Part shown: one piece after another, positions 27,355 to 37,602 of the stretch | Numbering within the stretch: position 1 is the stretch's first letter | How the letters are laid out: every line of letters starts with the position of its first letter | Notes under the pieces: generated by a model | What the model was told of the DNA's origin: nothing | Seen by the model: the letters and a program-made list of their open reading frames with translations, nothing else | The model's database searches: none | Position numbers and translations under genes: made by a program | Source of the DNA: Haemophilus haemolyticus | GTDB lineage: Bacteria; Pseudomonadota; Gammaproteobacteria; Enterobacterales; Pasteurellaceae | Assembly (NCBI RefSeq): GCF_001679045.1 | Contig: NZ_LYCK01000011.1 | Span: forward strand, 1-64,000 | Length of the DNA: 64,000 nt | Direction: 5' to 3'

Positions 27355-28237
27355 CTTCTGAAATAAGTTCAGGTTCTACAAAAGGAGAAGGTTGATTCGT
27401 TAATTTACTCAGTACACTTGCTAAAGTTTTACGCATTTCTGAACGTTTTACGATCATATCAATTGCCCCTTTCTCAAGTAAAAACTCACTACGTTGAAAA
27501 CCTTCTGGGAGTTTTTCACGCACCGTTTGCTCAATAACACGCGGCCCCGCAAACCCAATTAAAGCTTTTGGCTCGGCAATATTTAAATCACCTAACATCG
27601 CAAAACTTGCTGATACGCCACCTAAGGTCGGATCCGTTAATACCGAAATAAACGGCACACCTTTTTCACGCATTTGGGCAAGCACTGCACTGGTTTTTGC
27701 CATTTGCATTAAAGAGAACAATGCTTCCTGCATACGTGCACCACCACTTGCAGAGAAACACACAAACGGACAATTCATTTCTATTGCTTTTTCAGCCGCT
27801 TTAACAAATTTTGCACCAACTACAGAACCCATTGAACCGCCCATAAAAGCAAAGTTCGATGCAGCCACAACAATTGGCATATTATAAAGCGTACCAGTCA
27901 TGGTAATTAACGCATCTTTTTCACCCGTTTCTTTTTGCGCCGCACTGATACGATCTTTATATTTCTTTAAATCTTTAAATTTTAAAATATCTTTTGGTTC
28001 TAAATCTGCCGCAATTTCTTGGCTTGAACCTTCGTCCAATAATTTTAATAAACGCTCACGTGCATCAATACGCATATGATGACCGCATTTCGGGCAAACA
28101 TAAAGATTACGTTTGAGTTCTTCACTATAAAGTACTTGTTCACAAGAAGTACATTTTGTCCACACGCCTTCCGGCACATTTGCTTTTCGAGTAGAAGAAG
28201 ACGGACTTTTACTAAAAATTCGGTTAATCCAGCTCAT
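27347..28237 (-). CDS. accD: Acetyl-CoA carboxylase carboxyltransferase subunit beta
   Basis: A 296-residue subunit of the carboxyltransferase that makes malonyl-CoA for fatty acid synthesis, working with AccA. An N-terminal four-cysteine zinc finger (C29, C32, C48, C51) precedes the crotonase-fold domain with [21 protein letters not shown] and [18 protein letters not shown]. It forms an operon with folC, overlapping it by 8 bases. Confidence 0.97.
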   Translation of the reverse strand: MSWINRIFSKSPSSSTRKANVPEGVWTKCTSCEQVLYSEELKRNLYVCPKCGHHMRIDARERLLKLLDEGSSQEIAADLEPKDILKFKDLKKYKDRISAAQKETGEKDALITMTGTLYNMPIVVAASNFAFMGGSMGSVVGAKFVKAAEKAIEMNCPFVCFSASGGARMQEALFSLMQMAKTSAVLAQMREKGVPFISVLTDPTLGGVSASFAMLGDLNIAEPKALIGFAGPRVIEQTVREKLPEGFQRSEFLLEKGAIDMIVKRSEMRKTLASVLSKLTNQPSPFVEPELISEDE

Positions 28238-28375
28238 TTTTTGACCTTTTTACTGACTAGAAAATTCTGCATATTAGACCATAAATTTGCAGAATTTGCT
28301 ACTTGTAAGGCGTTTTTGTACTGCTCCGATTTCCTTTAGAAACGTTCAATAAATACGAGAAATAAATCCATGATT

Positions 28376-28402
28376 GAACATTTTTTTTATTTCTTTGTCT
28401 CA
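28376..28402 (+). promoter_or_regulatory. Sigma-E-like promoter upstream of htrA
   Basis: GAACATT (28376-28382), 14 bases, then GTCTCA (28397-28402) fits the GAACTT-N15-GTCTAA pattern of RpoE promoters. It lies 38 bases upstream of the htrA ATG, as expected for an envelope-stress protease. Confidence 0.45.
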
Positions 28403-28439
28403 TAGACCACGTTATCTGAAATCTATTTTGGAGTATTTT

Positions 28440-29831
28440 ATGAAAAAAACACGTTTTGTATTAAGCAGTATTGCTCTCGGATTAAGTGTCTTGAGTACAC
28501 CATTTGTGGCTCAAGCCGATTTACCAAGCTTCATTTCAGAGCAAAATAGTTTGGCACCGATGTTAGAAAAAGTTCAACCTGCAGTGGTGACACTTTCTGT
28601 TGAAGGAAAAGCAAAAGTTGATTCACGTTCTCCTTTCCAAGACGATATTCCTGAGGAATTTAAATTCTTCTTCGGCGATCGTTTTGCTGAACAATTTGGT
28701 GGACGCAGTGAATCAAAACGTAACTTCCGTGGTTTAGGTTCTGGCGTTATTATCAATGCAAGCAAAGGTTATGTTTTAACAAATAATCATGTTATTGATG
28801 GGGCTGATAAAATTACCGTGCAATTACAAGATGGCCGTGAGTTTAAAGCCAAATTAGTGGGTAAAGATGAGCAATCAGATATTGCATTAGTTCAACTTGA
28901 AAAACCAAGTAATTTAACAGAAATCAAATTTGCTGATTCAGATAAATTACGCGTAGGCGATTTTACTATTGCAATTGGTAATCCATTTGGTTTAGGTCAA
29001 ACTGTTACATCAGGCATTGTTTCTGCATTAGGTCGCTCAACTGGCTCTGATAGCGGTGCTTATGAAAACTATATTCAAACCGATGCTGCTGTAAATCGCG
29101 GTAATTCAGGTGGTGCATTAGTCAACCTAAATGGAGAACTCATTGGTATCAACACTGCGATTATTTCGCCAAGCGGTGGTAATGCAGGAATTGCCTTTGC
29201 GATTCCAAGTAATCAAGCAAATAACTTAGTGCAACAAATTTTAGAATTTGGTGAAGTACGCCGAGGATTGCTGGGTATTAAAGGTGGCGAGCTCAATGCT
29301 GATTTAGCTAAAGCCTTTAGTGTGAGCGCACAACAAGGTGCATTTGTGAGTGAAGTATTACCTAAATCAGCTGCTGAAAAAGCTGGCATTAAAGCGGGAG
29401 ATATTATCACGGCGATGAATGGTCAAAAAATCTCAAGTTTCGCAGAAATGCGTGCAAAAATTGCCACCTCAGGTGCAGGAAAAGAGATTAGTTTAACTTA
29501 CTTACGCGATGGTAAATCTCACGATGTTAAAGTGAAATTACAAGCAGATGATGGAAATCAACTTTCCTCTAAAACGGAATTACCTGCGTTAGATGGCGCA
29601 ACATTGAAAAACTATGATGCAAAAGGCATCAAAGGGATTGAAATTACCAAAGTTCAACCGAACTCGCTTGCAGCCCAACGTGGTTTAAAAGCTGGCGATA
29701 TTATTATTGGTATAAACCGTCAACTGGTTGAAAACACGGCTGAATTAAGTAAAGCGCTTGATGATGAACCATCAGCTGTAGCCTTAAATATTTTACGTGG
29801 AGACAACAATTTTTACTTATTAGTACAATAA
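28440..29831 (+). CDS. htrA: Periplasmic serine protease/chaperone HtrA (DegP/DegQ family)
   Basis: 463 residues. Signal peptide about 1-26 (VAQA-DL), then a trypsin-like domain with catalytic H117 (NNHVID), D147 (SDIAL) and S223 (GNSGGAL), then two PDZ domains. It degrades or refolds misfolded envelope proteins. It lacks the long Q-rich LA loop of E. coli DegP, so it is more DegQ-like in length. The start at 28440 has GGAGTATTTT upstream; the frame open from 28374 begins inside the promoter. Confidence 0.96.
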   Translation: MKKTRFVLSSIALGLSVLSTPFVAQADLPSFISEQNSLAPMLEKVQPAVVTLSVEGKAKVDSRSPFQDDIPEEFKFFFGDRFAEQFGGRSESKRNFRGLGSGVIINASKGYVLTNNHVIDGADKITVQLQDGREFKAKLVGKDEQSDIALVQLEKPSNLTEIKFADSDKLRVGDFTIAIGNPFGLGQTVTSGIVSALGRSTGSDSGAYENYIQTDAAVNRGNSGGALVNLNGELIGINTAIISPSGGNAGIAFAIPSNQANNLVQQILEFGEVRRGLLGIKGGELNADLAKAFSVSAQQGAFVSEVLPKSAAEKAGIKAGDIITAMNGQKISSFAEMRAKIATSGAGKEISLTYLRDGKSHDVKVKLQADDGNQLSSKTELPALDGATLKNYDAKGIKGIEITKVQPNSLAAQRGLKAGDIIIGINRQLVENTAELSKALDDEPSAVALNILRGDNNFYLLVQ

Positions 29832-29856
29832 TTCTTCCACCGAAGATATAAACAAA

Positions 29857-29888
29857 AAGTCCGATCATTATGATCGGACTTCTTTTTT
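29857..29888. terminator. Bidirectional terminator between htrA and mfd
   Basis: Stem AAGTCCGATCA (29857-29867) / TGATCGGACTT (29871-29881) with loop TTA, flanked by T-runs on both strands. Confidence 0.93.
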
Positions 29889-32800
29889 ATGAAGCAATTG
29901 CTTTCAACAAATCTACCACAAATTCTAACCGCACTTTGTTATCAGATAGGTCTTTCATGAACTTAAATTTCAATGGACCATCAAATCGATACACAATAGG
30001 TTCTTTTTGAATTAATTGAATAAATTTATCTGGATTCACTTGTGCTTTTGGTGAAAACTCAATAAAACCGCCTTGTGTTCCGGCATCAATTCGAACAACT
30101 TTCAACGGCTCAACCAACAAACGCAATTCTGCAATTTGCAGTAGATTTTTTGTCGCATCAGGCAATAATCCGAATCGATCTATTAACTCAACTTTTAACT
30201 CGTCCAATTCTGATTTACTCTCTGCTGCAGCAATACGTTTATAAAAGGATAAACGCATATTCACATCACCTAGATAATCATCTGGCAATAAAGCAGGCAC
30301 GCGTAATTCAATATCCGCTTGTTGTTGCGTCAATTCTTCTAATGATGGCTCACGCCCTTCTTTTAACGCTTTAACCGCCGCATCCAATAATTCCATATAA
30401 AGCGAAAAACCGATGCTTTCAATTTGTCCGCTTTGTTCGTTTCCGAGTAATTCGCCAGCGCCACGAATCTCTAAATCGTGGGTTGCCAAGATAAAACCTG
30501 CACCAAGGTTATCAAGATTTTCCAACGCATCTAGACGGCGTTCAGCATCTTTTGTCATCATTTTTGGCGGTGGCGTAAGCAAATAAGCATAAGCCTGATG
30601 ATGTGAACGCCCGACTCGTCCACGTAATTGATGCAACTGAGCTAATCCAAAATGATCCGCTCGTTCAATAATGATGGTATTTGCCGTTGGCACATCAATA
30701 CCTGTTTCGATAATGGTTGAACAAACTAAGACGTTATAACGCTGATGATAAAAATCACTCATCACACGTTCTAACTCACGTTCTCGCATTTGTCCATGCC
30801 CCACAATCACTCGCGCCTCTGGCACAAGTGCGGTCAGTTTTTCTGCTGTATTTTCAATGCTTGCGACATCATTGTGGAGATAATAAACCTGCCCGCCACG
30901 CAAGATTTCACGCAAAATCGCTTCTCGTACAACAAGATCGTCATTCTGTCGGACGAAGGTTTTAATACTTAATCGGCGCGCAGGAGGCGTAGAAATAATG
31001 GACAGATCACGAATGCCATTCATCGCCATATTGAGCGTTCGAGGAATTGGCGTTGCTGTTAGCGTAAGAATATCGATATTCGCACGAAGCTGTTTGATTT
31101 TCTCTTTTTGCCCTACACCAAAACGGTGTTCTTCATCAATAATCAACAAACCAAGATCGCTAAATTTGACATCTGATTGAATTAATTTATGGGTACCAAT
31201 CAGTATATCGACTTTGCCTTCTACAAGGTTTTCCAGAATTTGTTTTTGTTCTTTTGCAGTCTTGAAACGCGATAACACTTCTACGTTCACAGGCAAATTC
31301 GCAAAACGATCTTTAAAATTCTCATAATGCTGTTGGGCTAACAGTGTGGTTGGCACTAGCACTGCTACTTGCTTATGATTCATCACAGCCAAAAACGCAG
31401 CGCGCATTGCCACTTCAGTTTTACCAAAACCTACATCGCCGCAAACAAGGCGATCCATTGCCTTAGGCTGGCACATATCCGAAATTACCGCATTAATTGC
31501 CATTTCCTGATCGTAAGTTTCTTCAAAAGGAAAAGTTGCGGCAAATTGTTGAAATTCTTCACGATCATATTTAAAGGCAAAGCCTTTCTTCGCTTCACGT
31601 TGTGCGTAAACATCTAATAACTCGGCCGCCACATCACGAATTTTCTCCGCTGCTTTTTGGCGTGATTTCGCCCAAGCCTCGTTACCCAATTTATGTAATG
31701 GCGCACTTTCATCAGAGCCACCAACATAGCGGCTAATCAAATGTAATGAAGTCACTGGCACATAAAGTTTCGATTCATTTGCATAATTTAGTAGCAAATA
31801 TTCTGCTTTAATGCCGCCTGTATCTAAGGTGACCAAACCGCCATAACGCCCCACACCATGATCAAGATGCACAACTGGCTGCCCTATTTTCAGTTCGGCA
31901 AGATTGCGCACAAGCGTATCTGGATTAATTGTTTTACGTTTGTCTCTAGAACGTTGTTGAACGCGCTCGCCAAGTAAATTAGCTTCACCAATAATCGCAA
32001 CAGGAAGCGATTGTTCAATAATAAAACCTTGTTCAAGAGAACTGACTAACAAGCTAAATTTTTCATTTTCAGCCTGCTCTAATGATTGAATTTGTTTTGG
32101 CTTGAGTTTTAAGGGTGAAAGCAAATCAAGCAAAGTCTCTCGGCGACCTTCCGTCTCCACAGAAAACAGTACATTTCCTTTAAAATGCTCAATAAATTGA
32201 CGTAATTGTCCCAATGGTTCTTTTTGCTGGGATTGAATGGTCACTTCTGGTAAAGCGGCAACAGGTAAATTTTTCTGGCGTACCGATGACCGCACTTTTT
32301 CCGCTTTAAATGTAATGCGCGGATAAGATTTCAATCGGCGATTGACTTCATCTACATTAAGCCATAATTTTTCAGGCGATAAAAGCGGACGCATGGGATC
32401 TACTTTACGTTGTTCATAACGCTGTTTTGCATCTTGATAAAAACGCTCGCCTTGCGTTTGATTGTTTTCCATATCCACAAACAGCGTTTGTTCTGGCAAA
32501 TAATCAAACAACGTCGTCATTTCAGCAAAGAAAAGTGGCTGCCAATATTCAATGCCAGAAATCAAGGTACCTTTACTGATTTGCTGATAAATATGTTCAG
32601 GATCTCGGCGAATTTCACCAAAAGTTTCACGAAATTGCGCACGGAAAAATTCAATCCCTTTGTCATCCGTTGGAAATTCGTGAGCCGGCAAAAGATTAAT
32701 TGAGTTAATTTCATCAAGAGTACGCTGCGTATCCACATCAAAAGTGCGAATCGAATCAATTTCATCATCAAAAAAATCGAGGCGAAAAGGCACCGCACTT

Positions 32801-33327
32801 CCCATTGGGAAAAGATCCAACAAAGCTCCACGAACAGCATATTCACCATGTTCTAATACTTGCTCCACAGCACGATAGCCCGCTGCTTCTAATTGTAAGC
32901 GCATTTTATCAATGACCAAACGATCACCTTTTTTAATCAGAAGCACATTGTGTTGTAAATATTGTGGCGGGCAAAGGCGTTGCATTAATGTCGAAATCGG
33001 CAATAAGAAAATACCTTTTTTCGCATTTTGTAAATGGAAAAGCGCACTTAAACGAGAGGAAATAATTTCTTGATGGGGAGAAAACGTATCATAAGGCAAC
33101 GTTTCCCAATCAGGAAAAAGACATACATTTTGACTGCTTAATTCCGATAAAACACGTGATAAACGCACCGCACTTCGTGTATCTGGTGTCACCACTACGG
33201 TTAAATTTTGATTTTGCTCTGCAATTTCACTAATCGCCAATGCATCTGCGCCGGGTAATACATTGCCTAAAATTTTGTGATCATTGGGTTGGGTAGGAAT
33301 ATCAGGTTGGAAAAAAGCCGTTTTCAT
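29887..33327 (-). CDS. mfd: Transcription-repair coupling factor
   Basis: 1,146 residues, nearly colinear with E. coli Mfd (1,148). It removes RNA polymerase stalled at DNA lesions and recruits UvrA. An N-terminal UvrB-homology module comes first. The RNA polymerase-interacting domain includes IGQPVVHLDHGVGRYGG, and the SF2 translocase has Walker A GDVGFGKTEV and a DEEHRFG box. A C-terminal TRCF domain closes it. I chose MKTAFFQPD at 33327 because it gives the family length; the frame is open 42 bases further upstream, and neither start has a clear ribosome site. uvrB is about 7 kb away. Confidence 0.97.
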   Translation of the reverse strand: MKTAFFQPDIPTQPNDHKILGNVLPGADALAISEIAEQNQNLTVVVTPDTRSAVRLSRVLSELSSQNVCLFPDWETLPYDTFSPHQEIISSRLSALFHLQNAKKGIFLLPISTLMQRLCPPQYLQHNVLLIKKGDRLVIDKMRLQLEAAGYRAVEQVLEHGEYAVRGALLDLFPMGSAVPFRLDFFDDEIDSIRTFDVDTQRTLDEINSINLLPAHEFPTDDKGIEFFRAQFRETFGEIRRDPEHIYQQISKGTLISGIEYWQPLFFAEMTTLFDYLPEQTLFVDMENNQTQGERFYQDAKQRYEQRKVDPMRPLLSPEKLWLNVDEVNRRLKSYPRITFKAEKVRSSVRQKNLPVAALPEVTIQSQQKEPLGQLRQFIEHFKGNVLFSVETEGRRETLLDLLSPLKLKPKQIQSLEQAENEKFSLLVSSLEQGFIIEQSLPVAIIGEANLLGERVQQRSRDKRKTINPDTLVRNLAELKIGQPVVHLDHGVGRYGGLVTLDTGGIKAEYLLLNYANESKLYVPVTSLHLISRYVGGSDESAPLHKLGNEAWAKSRQKAAEKIRDVAAELLDVYAQREAKKGFAFKYDREEFQQFAATFPFEETYDQEMAINAVISDMCQPKAMDRLVCGDVGFGKTEVAMRAAFLAVMNHKQVAVLVPTTLLAQQHYENFKDRFANLPVNVEVLSRFKTAKEQKQILENLVEGKVDILIGTHKLIQSDVKFSDLGLLIIDEEHRFGVGQKEKIKQLRANIDILTLTATPIPRTLNMAMNGIRDLSIISTPPARRLSIKTFVRQNDDLVVREAILREILRGGQVYYLHNDVASIENTAEKLTALVPEARVIVGHGQMRERELERVMSDFYHQRYNVLVCSTIIETGIDVPTANTIIIERADHFGLAQLHQLRGRVGRSHHQAYAYLLTPPPKMMTKDAERRLDALENLDNLGAGFILATHDLEIRGAGELLGNEQSGQIESIGFSLYMELLDAAVKALKEGREPSLEELTQQQADIELRVPALLPDDYLGDVNMRLSFYKRIAAAESKSELDELKVELIDRFGLLPDATKNLLQIAELRLLVEPLKVVRIDAGTQGGFIEFSPKAQVNPDKFIQLIQKEPIVYRFDGPLKFKFMKDLSDNKVRLEFVVDLLKAIAS

Positions 33328-33429
33328 AAATATAAATAATGCGCCAATCTTGTATAAAAATTGACGCATAGTGTACTGGAATTTGACTTATTTTTCAATA
33401 AATTTACTGTTTAAAAAAACAGTTAATGT

Positions 33430-33603
33430 TTATTTCTTTAAAGGAGATTCTTCTTTCTTCAAATTACCATTTTCATCTTCTGTTGCTGACATAGGCACGC
33501 AACTACAATTAGGTTGATCCAATCCCCATTCTTTAATGAAATTATCATATTTTTCAAGTGCACGCTTAAACCAACATTTTGGCTTCTCAGTTTGTTCTGT
33601 CAT
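33430..33603 (-). CDS. Small DUF5363-like protein coupled to tmcA
   Basis: A 57-residue reading frame (MTEQTEKPKCWFKRALEKYD...) not found by a 60-residue cut-off. Its ATG overlaps the tmcA TGA by 4 bases (ATGA), so translation is coupled. It has WFKRALEKYDNFIKEWGLD with an amphipathic helix, three cysteines (PKC, NCSC) and a Lys/Glu-rich tail; no signal peptide or membrane segment. It recalls DUF5363 proteins of gamma-proteobacteria, whose function is unknown. A T-rich sequence without a strong hairpin follows. Confidence 0.8.
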   Translation of the reverse strand: MTEQTEKPKCWFKRALEKYDNFIKEWGLDQPNCSCVPMSATEDENGNLKKEESPLKK

Positions 33604-35444
33604 AAAGTTCCTCGTTCTAAATATTGTTTAATTTCTAAACGTAGCCATTCTACGCCTTTTTTCTTGTTAATGGGAAGTTGTTTTTTTGTTAAATAAGTGG
33701 AAATTAATGGGAAATTTTCTTTGCCCGCTAATTTTAATAAACGCCTCATCGCAGGAATGCTCGAAAATAAAGTGCGGTGAAAATTAGCGAAGTTTTTTAA
33801 GCTCACCCAATCGAACTCATCAAGCTGCCAATCAAGCTGATTTTGCTCAAGATTTATGGCGAACGGATGAAAAGATAAAGGGATATTACGCTGAAATTGT
33901 TTGTGCGCAGTATCAACTAAAGCCAAGCCTTCTTTGGAAATACCTTTAAGGGCTATCGCTGAATAACAACCACTGCTAGCTTCTTGATGCTCACCTAAAT
34001 GCACCAAAACAAAACCGCACTTTTGCCAAAATTTTACGAGTTCGTCAGTGTAGCCAAAACTCACTGAAAGAAAATCAACTTCTGAATTTTTCATAAATTT
34101 CATTAGATTTTGACCAATACCCTGTTTTTGCCAATTTGGCTGAACCGCTATACGAGAAATGCGTAAGGAACGTAATTTACAGGCTTGGGACAGATTTTCA
34201 TGGAAACATAATGCCTGTGGAACAAGATTCCCTTTCGGACGACGTTTGCCTTGTTGAATTTGAATAATCAACTCATCATCAGCCATATTTCCTTCTTCTA
34301 ATGCCCAAATTGCACCGAGCCAATTCTGTTGATATTCGGCAAAATAAAAACGTTGATTTTCTCCATCAAGTAAACGGCGAAGATCGAGTGGTGATGTTCG
34401 ATAATGCGCCAATGTCATTAAGCCATAAAAATCTGCAATATGAGGTGTTTTTTGTAATTCTCGAATTTGATAAGGGAGATGAGGCTGAAAAGGAAATTGC
34501 TGAAAATCATCTTCGGCATTTAGCAACAAAAGATCATCAATAAAATGTTCTAACGGATCATTTTCTTGCCAACGTAGGGGCTGTTTAGGCTCAAAATGCT
34601 GAAAAGTGCGGTGAATTTTCCGTTTAAATTTTAATTCGAAACCACGCCCCGTTCCTTCGTAGCTATGAATTGTTGTGCTGAAGACAATATGTTGAAAATA
34701 TTGAGAATATTCTTGCAATAAAGGCAATGGGATCATAGCTGCTTCATCTACGAGCAACCAAGCAGATTGACTAAATTCAGGTTTATTTTGTAATCTAGTA
34801 GCCAATTCATCGGGCGCGATAAATTCAATTCCTCCTTCTGAAAATTCGATAACCGAATGCACCGCACTTTTATTCGGTGCAGTGAGATAAACTGGCGCCT
34901 GAATTCGGTTAGCAAGCATCCCCAATAATGCGGATTTCCCTCTTCCCCGCTTGGCGGTTAGAAAATAAATATCCTGCTCGGCTTGTAAAATAGTCTCGAT
35001 AATTTGTTGTTGCGCCAACGTGGCATTTTTGTGATGCTCGTTAAAATAAAAAACAGGAGGAAATTCAACCGCACTTTCCTCTCTTAAAATGGGGAAATGA
35101 TAGCGTTCAATGCACTGTTTAAAATGATCAATAAAATTAGGCGTGGCGATTGCTGACTGATTTCCATTCCAACGTAAACTATCTTGATCAGGCTGCTGAG
35201 ATAAATTTTCCCAATCGGACAACACTAAACAAAGTGTGCCGCCCATTTTCAGTGTTCCAGCTGCAATAGCCAGTGCTTCAAGATGAATGCCATTTCGTCC
35301 ATCAAATAAAATATGTTCAAATTCTTGTCCGAGCAAATTCGTTGCTTTAGAAAAAGCAATGCCGCTGTCACCGATAATCAATACGTTATCAGACACAAGC
35401 GGCAAAGTTTTGCTGATTAAAATTTGAAGTTGGCGAGATGGCAT
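33600..35444 (-). CDS. tmcA: tRNA(Met) cytidine acetyltransferase
   Basis: 614 residues. It acetylates C34 of elongator tRNA-Met using acetyl-CoA and ATP, protecting decoding of AUG. An N-terminal Rossmann-like region precedes an RNA-helicase-like ATPase with Walker A GRGKS (167-171) and Walker B LVDEAAMI. A GNAT domain with RISRIAVQPNWQKQGIG follows (about 430-450). It is shorter than E. coli TmcA (671). It is 4 bases downstream of the SirB-like gene and overlaps the 57-residue gene. Confidence 0.95.
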   Translation of the reverse strand: MPSRQLQILISKTLPLVSDNVLIIGDSGIAFSKATNLLGQEFEHILFDGRNGIHLEALAIAAGTLKMGGTLCLVLSDWENLSQQPDQDSLRWNGNQSAIATPNFIDHFKQCIERYHFPILREESAVEFPPVFYFNEHHKNATLAQQQIIETILQAEQDIYFLTAKRGRGKSALLGMLANRIQAPVYLTAPNKSAVHSVIEFSEGGIEFIAPDELATRLQNKPEFSQSAWLLVDEAAMIPLPLLQEYSQYFQHIVFSTTIHSYEGTGRGFELKFKRKIHRTFQHFEPKQPLRWQENDPLEHFIDDLLLLNAEDDFQQFPFQPHLPYQIRELQKTPHIADFYGLMTLAHYRTSPLDLRRLLDGENQRFYFAEYQQNWLGAIWALEEGNMADDELIIQIQQGKRRPKGNLVPQALCFHENLSQACKLRSLRISRIAVQPNWQKQGIGQNLMKFMKNSEVDFLSVSFGYTDELVKFWQKCGFVLVHLGEHQEASSGCYSAIALKGISKEGLALVDTAHKQFQRNIPLSFHPFAINLEQNQLDWQLDEFDWVSLKNFANFHRTLFSSIPAMRRLLKLAGKENFPLISTYLTKKQLPINKKKGVEWLRLEIKQYLERGTL

Positions 35445-35448
35445 CGTT

Positions 35449-35790
35449 TTATTTTAAATAGGCAATTAACATCGCACCAATAAAACTTACGCAAGCAAGC
35501 CAAAAGAAAATGCTTTTGGGTTGAGAAACTTTTTTACTGAAAAATTTCGCTGCAAACACGATATACAAAATCAGTAATGCAAATTTAGCTACCAACCACC
35601 ATTCAATATTAAAAACAAAGAGATATAAAATGACGACACCAGAAACAATCAACAAGGTATCTGATAAGTGCGGTAAAATTTTTAATAATTTTATCGAACG
35701 CCAGTTTTTGTCAGTAAGTTGCATTGCGCCACGAATCACCAACAAGGCAAAACTTAAAAAGGCGAAAAAAATATGTAAATAAACTAGCAT
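35449..35790 (-). CDS. SirB2-family inner-membrane protein
   Basis: A 113-residue protein with four predicted membrane helices, of the SirB2/YchQ type (short integral membrane proteins of unknown function). I chose the ATG at 35788-35790 because GGGAG sits 6 bases before it; a TTG start 12 bases earlier is less likely. It lies between the ettA terminator and tmcA, 4 bases from tmcA, so it probably heads the tmcA transcription unit. Confidence 0.8.
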   Translation of the reverse strand: MLVYLHIFFAFLSFALLVIRGAMQLTDKNWRSIKLLKILPHLSDTLLIVSGVVILYLFVFNIEWWLVAKFALLILYIVFAAKFFSKKVSQPKSIFFWLACVSFIGAMLIAYLK

Positions 35791-35809
35791 AATCACTCCC
35801 AAAAAAGTA

Positions 35810-35841
35810 AGAAAAGTGCGTCAACATCAACCGCACTTTCT
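35810..35841 (-). terminator. Terminator between ettA and the SirB-like gene, built from uptake-like sequences
   Basis: On the minus strand AGAAAGTGCG pairs with CGCACTTTTCT, followed by TACTTTTTT. One arm is a full uptake core (ACCGCACTT at 35830); the other is a degenerate copy. Confidence 0.7.
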
Positions 35842-35850
35842 CAATCTAAA

Positions 35851-37521
35851 TTACTTCGCAATACGTTTATATTTAATACGATGTGGCTGAGTGGCTGCAT
35901 CGCCTAAGGTTTTCTTTTTCCACTCTTCGTAGTCTGAGAAGTTACCTTCATAGAACGTGACTTTACCTTCATCACCGTAATCTAAAATATGTGTTGCGAT
36001 ACGGTCTAAGAACCAACGGTCATGGGAAATCACCATTGCACAACCAGGGAATTCTAAGATCGCATTTTCTAACGCACGTAAAGTTTCAACGTCTAAGTCA
36101 TTGGTTGGTTCGTCCAGTAATAGCACGTTACCACCACGTTGTAGAAGTTTAGCTAAATGTAAACGACCACGTTCACCACCCGATAATTCGCCCACACGTT
36201 TTTGTTGATCCACGCCTTTGAAGTTGAAACGGCCCACATACGCACGGCTTGGAATTTCAAAGTTACCGATAGTGAGAATATCTTGTCCGTTAGAGACTTC
36301 TTCCCAGACGGTTTTCTTGTCATCCATTGAATCACGGAATTGATCCACCGAAGCAAGTACAACGGTTTCGCCCATTGTCACAGAACCTGAATCTGGTTGT
36401 TCTTGACCTGACAACATACGGAATAAAGTTGATTTACCCGCACCATTTGCCCCAATAATCCCAACGATTGCCCCTTTTGGAATACTAAATGATAAATCAT
36501 CAATTAAAGTGCGGTCACCATAAGATTTGGTTAAGTTTTGCACTTCAATCACTTTATCACCCAAACGTGGACCAGGTGGAATAAAGAGTTCGTTCGTCTC
36601 GTTTCGTTTTTGATATTCGCCAGAGGTCAATTCATCAAAACGAGCCATACGCGCCTTGCTTTTCGCTTGGCGACCTTTAGGATTTTGACGCACCCATTCC
36701 AACTCTTTCGCAATGGATTTTTGACGCGCATTTTCAGCCGCTTGTTCTTGTTCTAAGCGTTTCTCTTTTTGCTCTAACCAAGAAGAATAGTTGCCTTCCC
36801 AAGGAATACCCTCACCTCGGTCAAGCTCTAAGATCCAGCCCGCTACGTTATCTAAGAAATAACGGTCGTGGGTAATTGCGACAACAGTGCCCTCGTAGTC
36901 ATGTAAGAAACGTTCTAACCACGCCACAGATTCCGCATCTAAGTGGTTAGTTGGTTCGTCTAATAAGAGCATGTCTGGTTTTTCGAGTAATAAGCGACAA
37001 AGTGCTACACGGCGACGCTCACCACCAGATAAATGTTCGATTTTAGCATCCCAATCAGGTAAACGTAATGCATCTGCTGCGCGCTCTAATTGGTTATCTA
37101 AATTATGACCATCATGCGCTTGAATGATGGCTTCAAGGTTCGCTTGTTCTGCCGCTAATTTATCGAAATCCGCATCGGGATCCGCATAAAGCGCATACAC
37201 TTCATCTAAACGAGTAAGTGCATTTTTCACTTCAGAAACTGCTTCTTCCACGGCTTCTCGCACGGTTTGTTGCGGTTCTAATTTTGGCTCTTGCGGAAGA
37301 TACCCAATTTTAATTCCTGGCTGCGGACGCGCTTCCCCTTCAAATTCTTTATCTACGCCCGCCATGATGCGTAAAAGGGTTGATTTACCCGCACCATTTA
37401 AACCTAAAACCCCGATCTTAGCGCCAGGGAAAAAGCTTAAAGAAATATCTTTCAAAATATGACGCTTCGGCGGCACTACTTTACCGACACGATGCATCGT
37501 ATATACAAATTGCGTTGACAT
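35851..37521 (-). CDS. ettA: Energy-dependent translational throttle ABC-F ATPase
   Basis: 556 residues with two ABC cassettes: Walker A GLNGAGKST (39-47) and GANGAGKST, signatures LSGGERR and LSGGERG. A linker of ABC-F type lies between, with no membrane segment. EttA binds the ribosomal E site and gates entry into elongation according to ADP/ATP ratio. Length and sequence match E. coli EttA (555). AGGATAAAT precedes the ATG. An uptake sequence is about 20 bases upstream. Confidence 0.97.
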   Translation of the reverse strand: MSTQFVYTMHRVGKVVPPKRHILKDISLSFFPGAKIGVLGLNGAGKSTLLRIMAGVDKEFEGEARPQPGIKIGYLPQEPKLEPQQTVREAVEEAVSEVKNALTRLDEVYALYADPDADFDKLAAEQANLEAIIQAHDGHNLDNQLERAADALRLPDWDAKIEHLSGGERRRVALCRLLLEKPDMLLLDEPTNHLDAESVAWLERFLHDYEGTVVAITHDRYFLDNVAGWILELDRGEGIPWEGNYSSWLEQKEKRLEQEQAAENARQKSIAKELEWVRQNPKGRQAKSKARMARFDELTSGEYQKRNETNELFIPPGPRLGDKVIEVQNLTKSYGDRTLIDDLSFSIPKGAIVGIIGANGAGKSTLFRMLSGQEQPDSGSVTMGETVVLASVDQFRDSMDDKKTVWEEVSNGQDILTIGNFEIPSRAYVGRFNFKGVDQQKRVGELSGGERGRLHLAKLLQRGGNVLLLDEPTNDLDVETLRALENAILEFPGCAMVISHDRWFLDRIATHILDYGDEGKVTFYEGNFSDYEEWKKKTLGDAATQPHRIKYKRIAK

Positions 37522-37602
37522 ATTTATCCTTTATCTAATAAAAAAGTGCGGTCATTTTACTTGAAGTTTCTTTATTTGCCTAACAATAGGCAAATAATAG
37601 AT

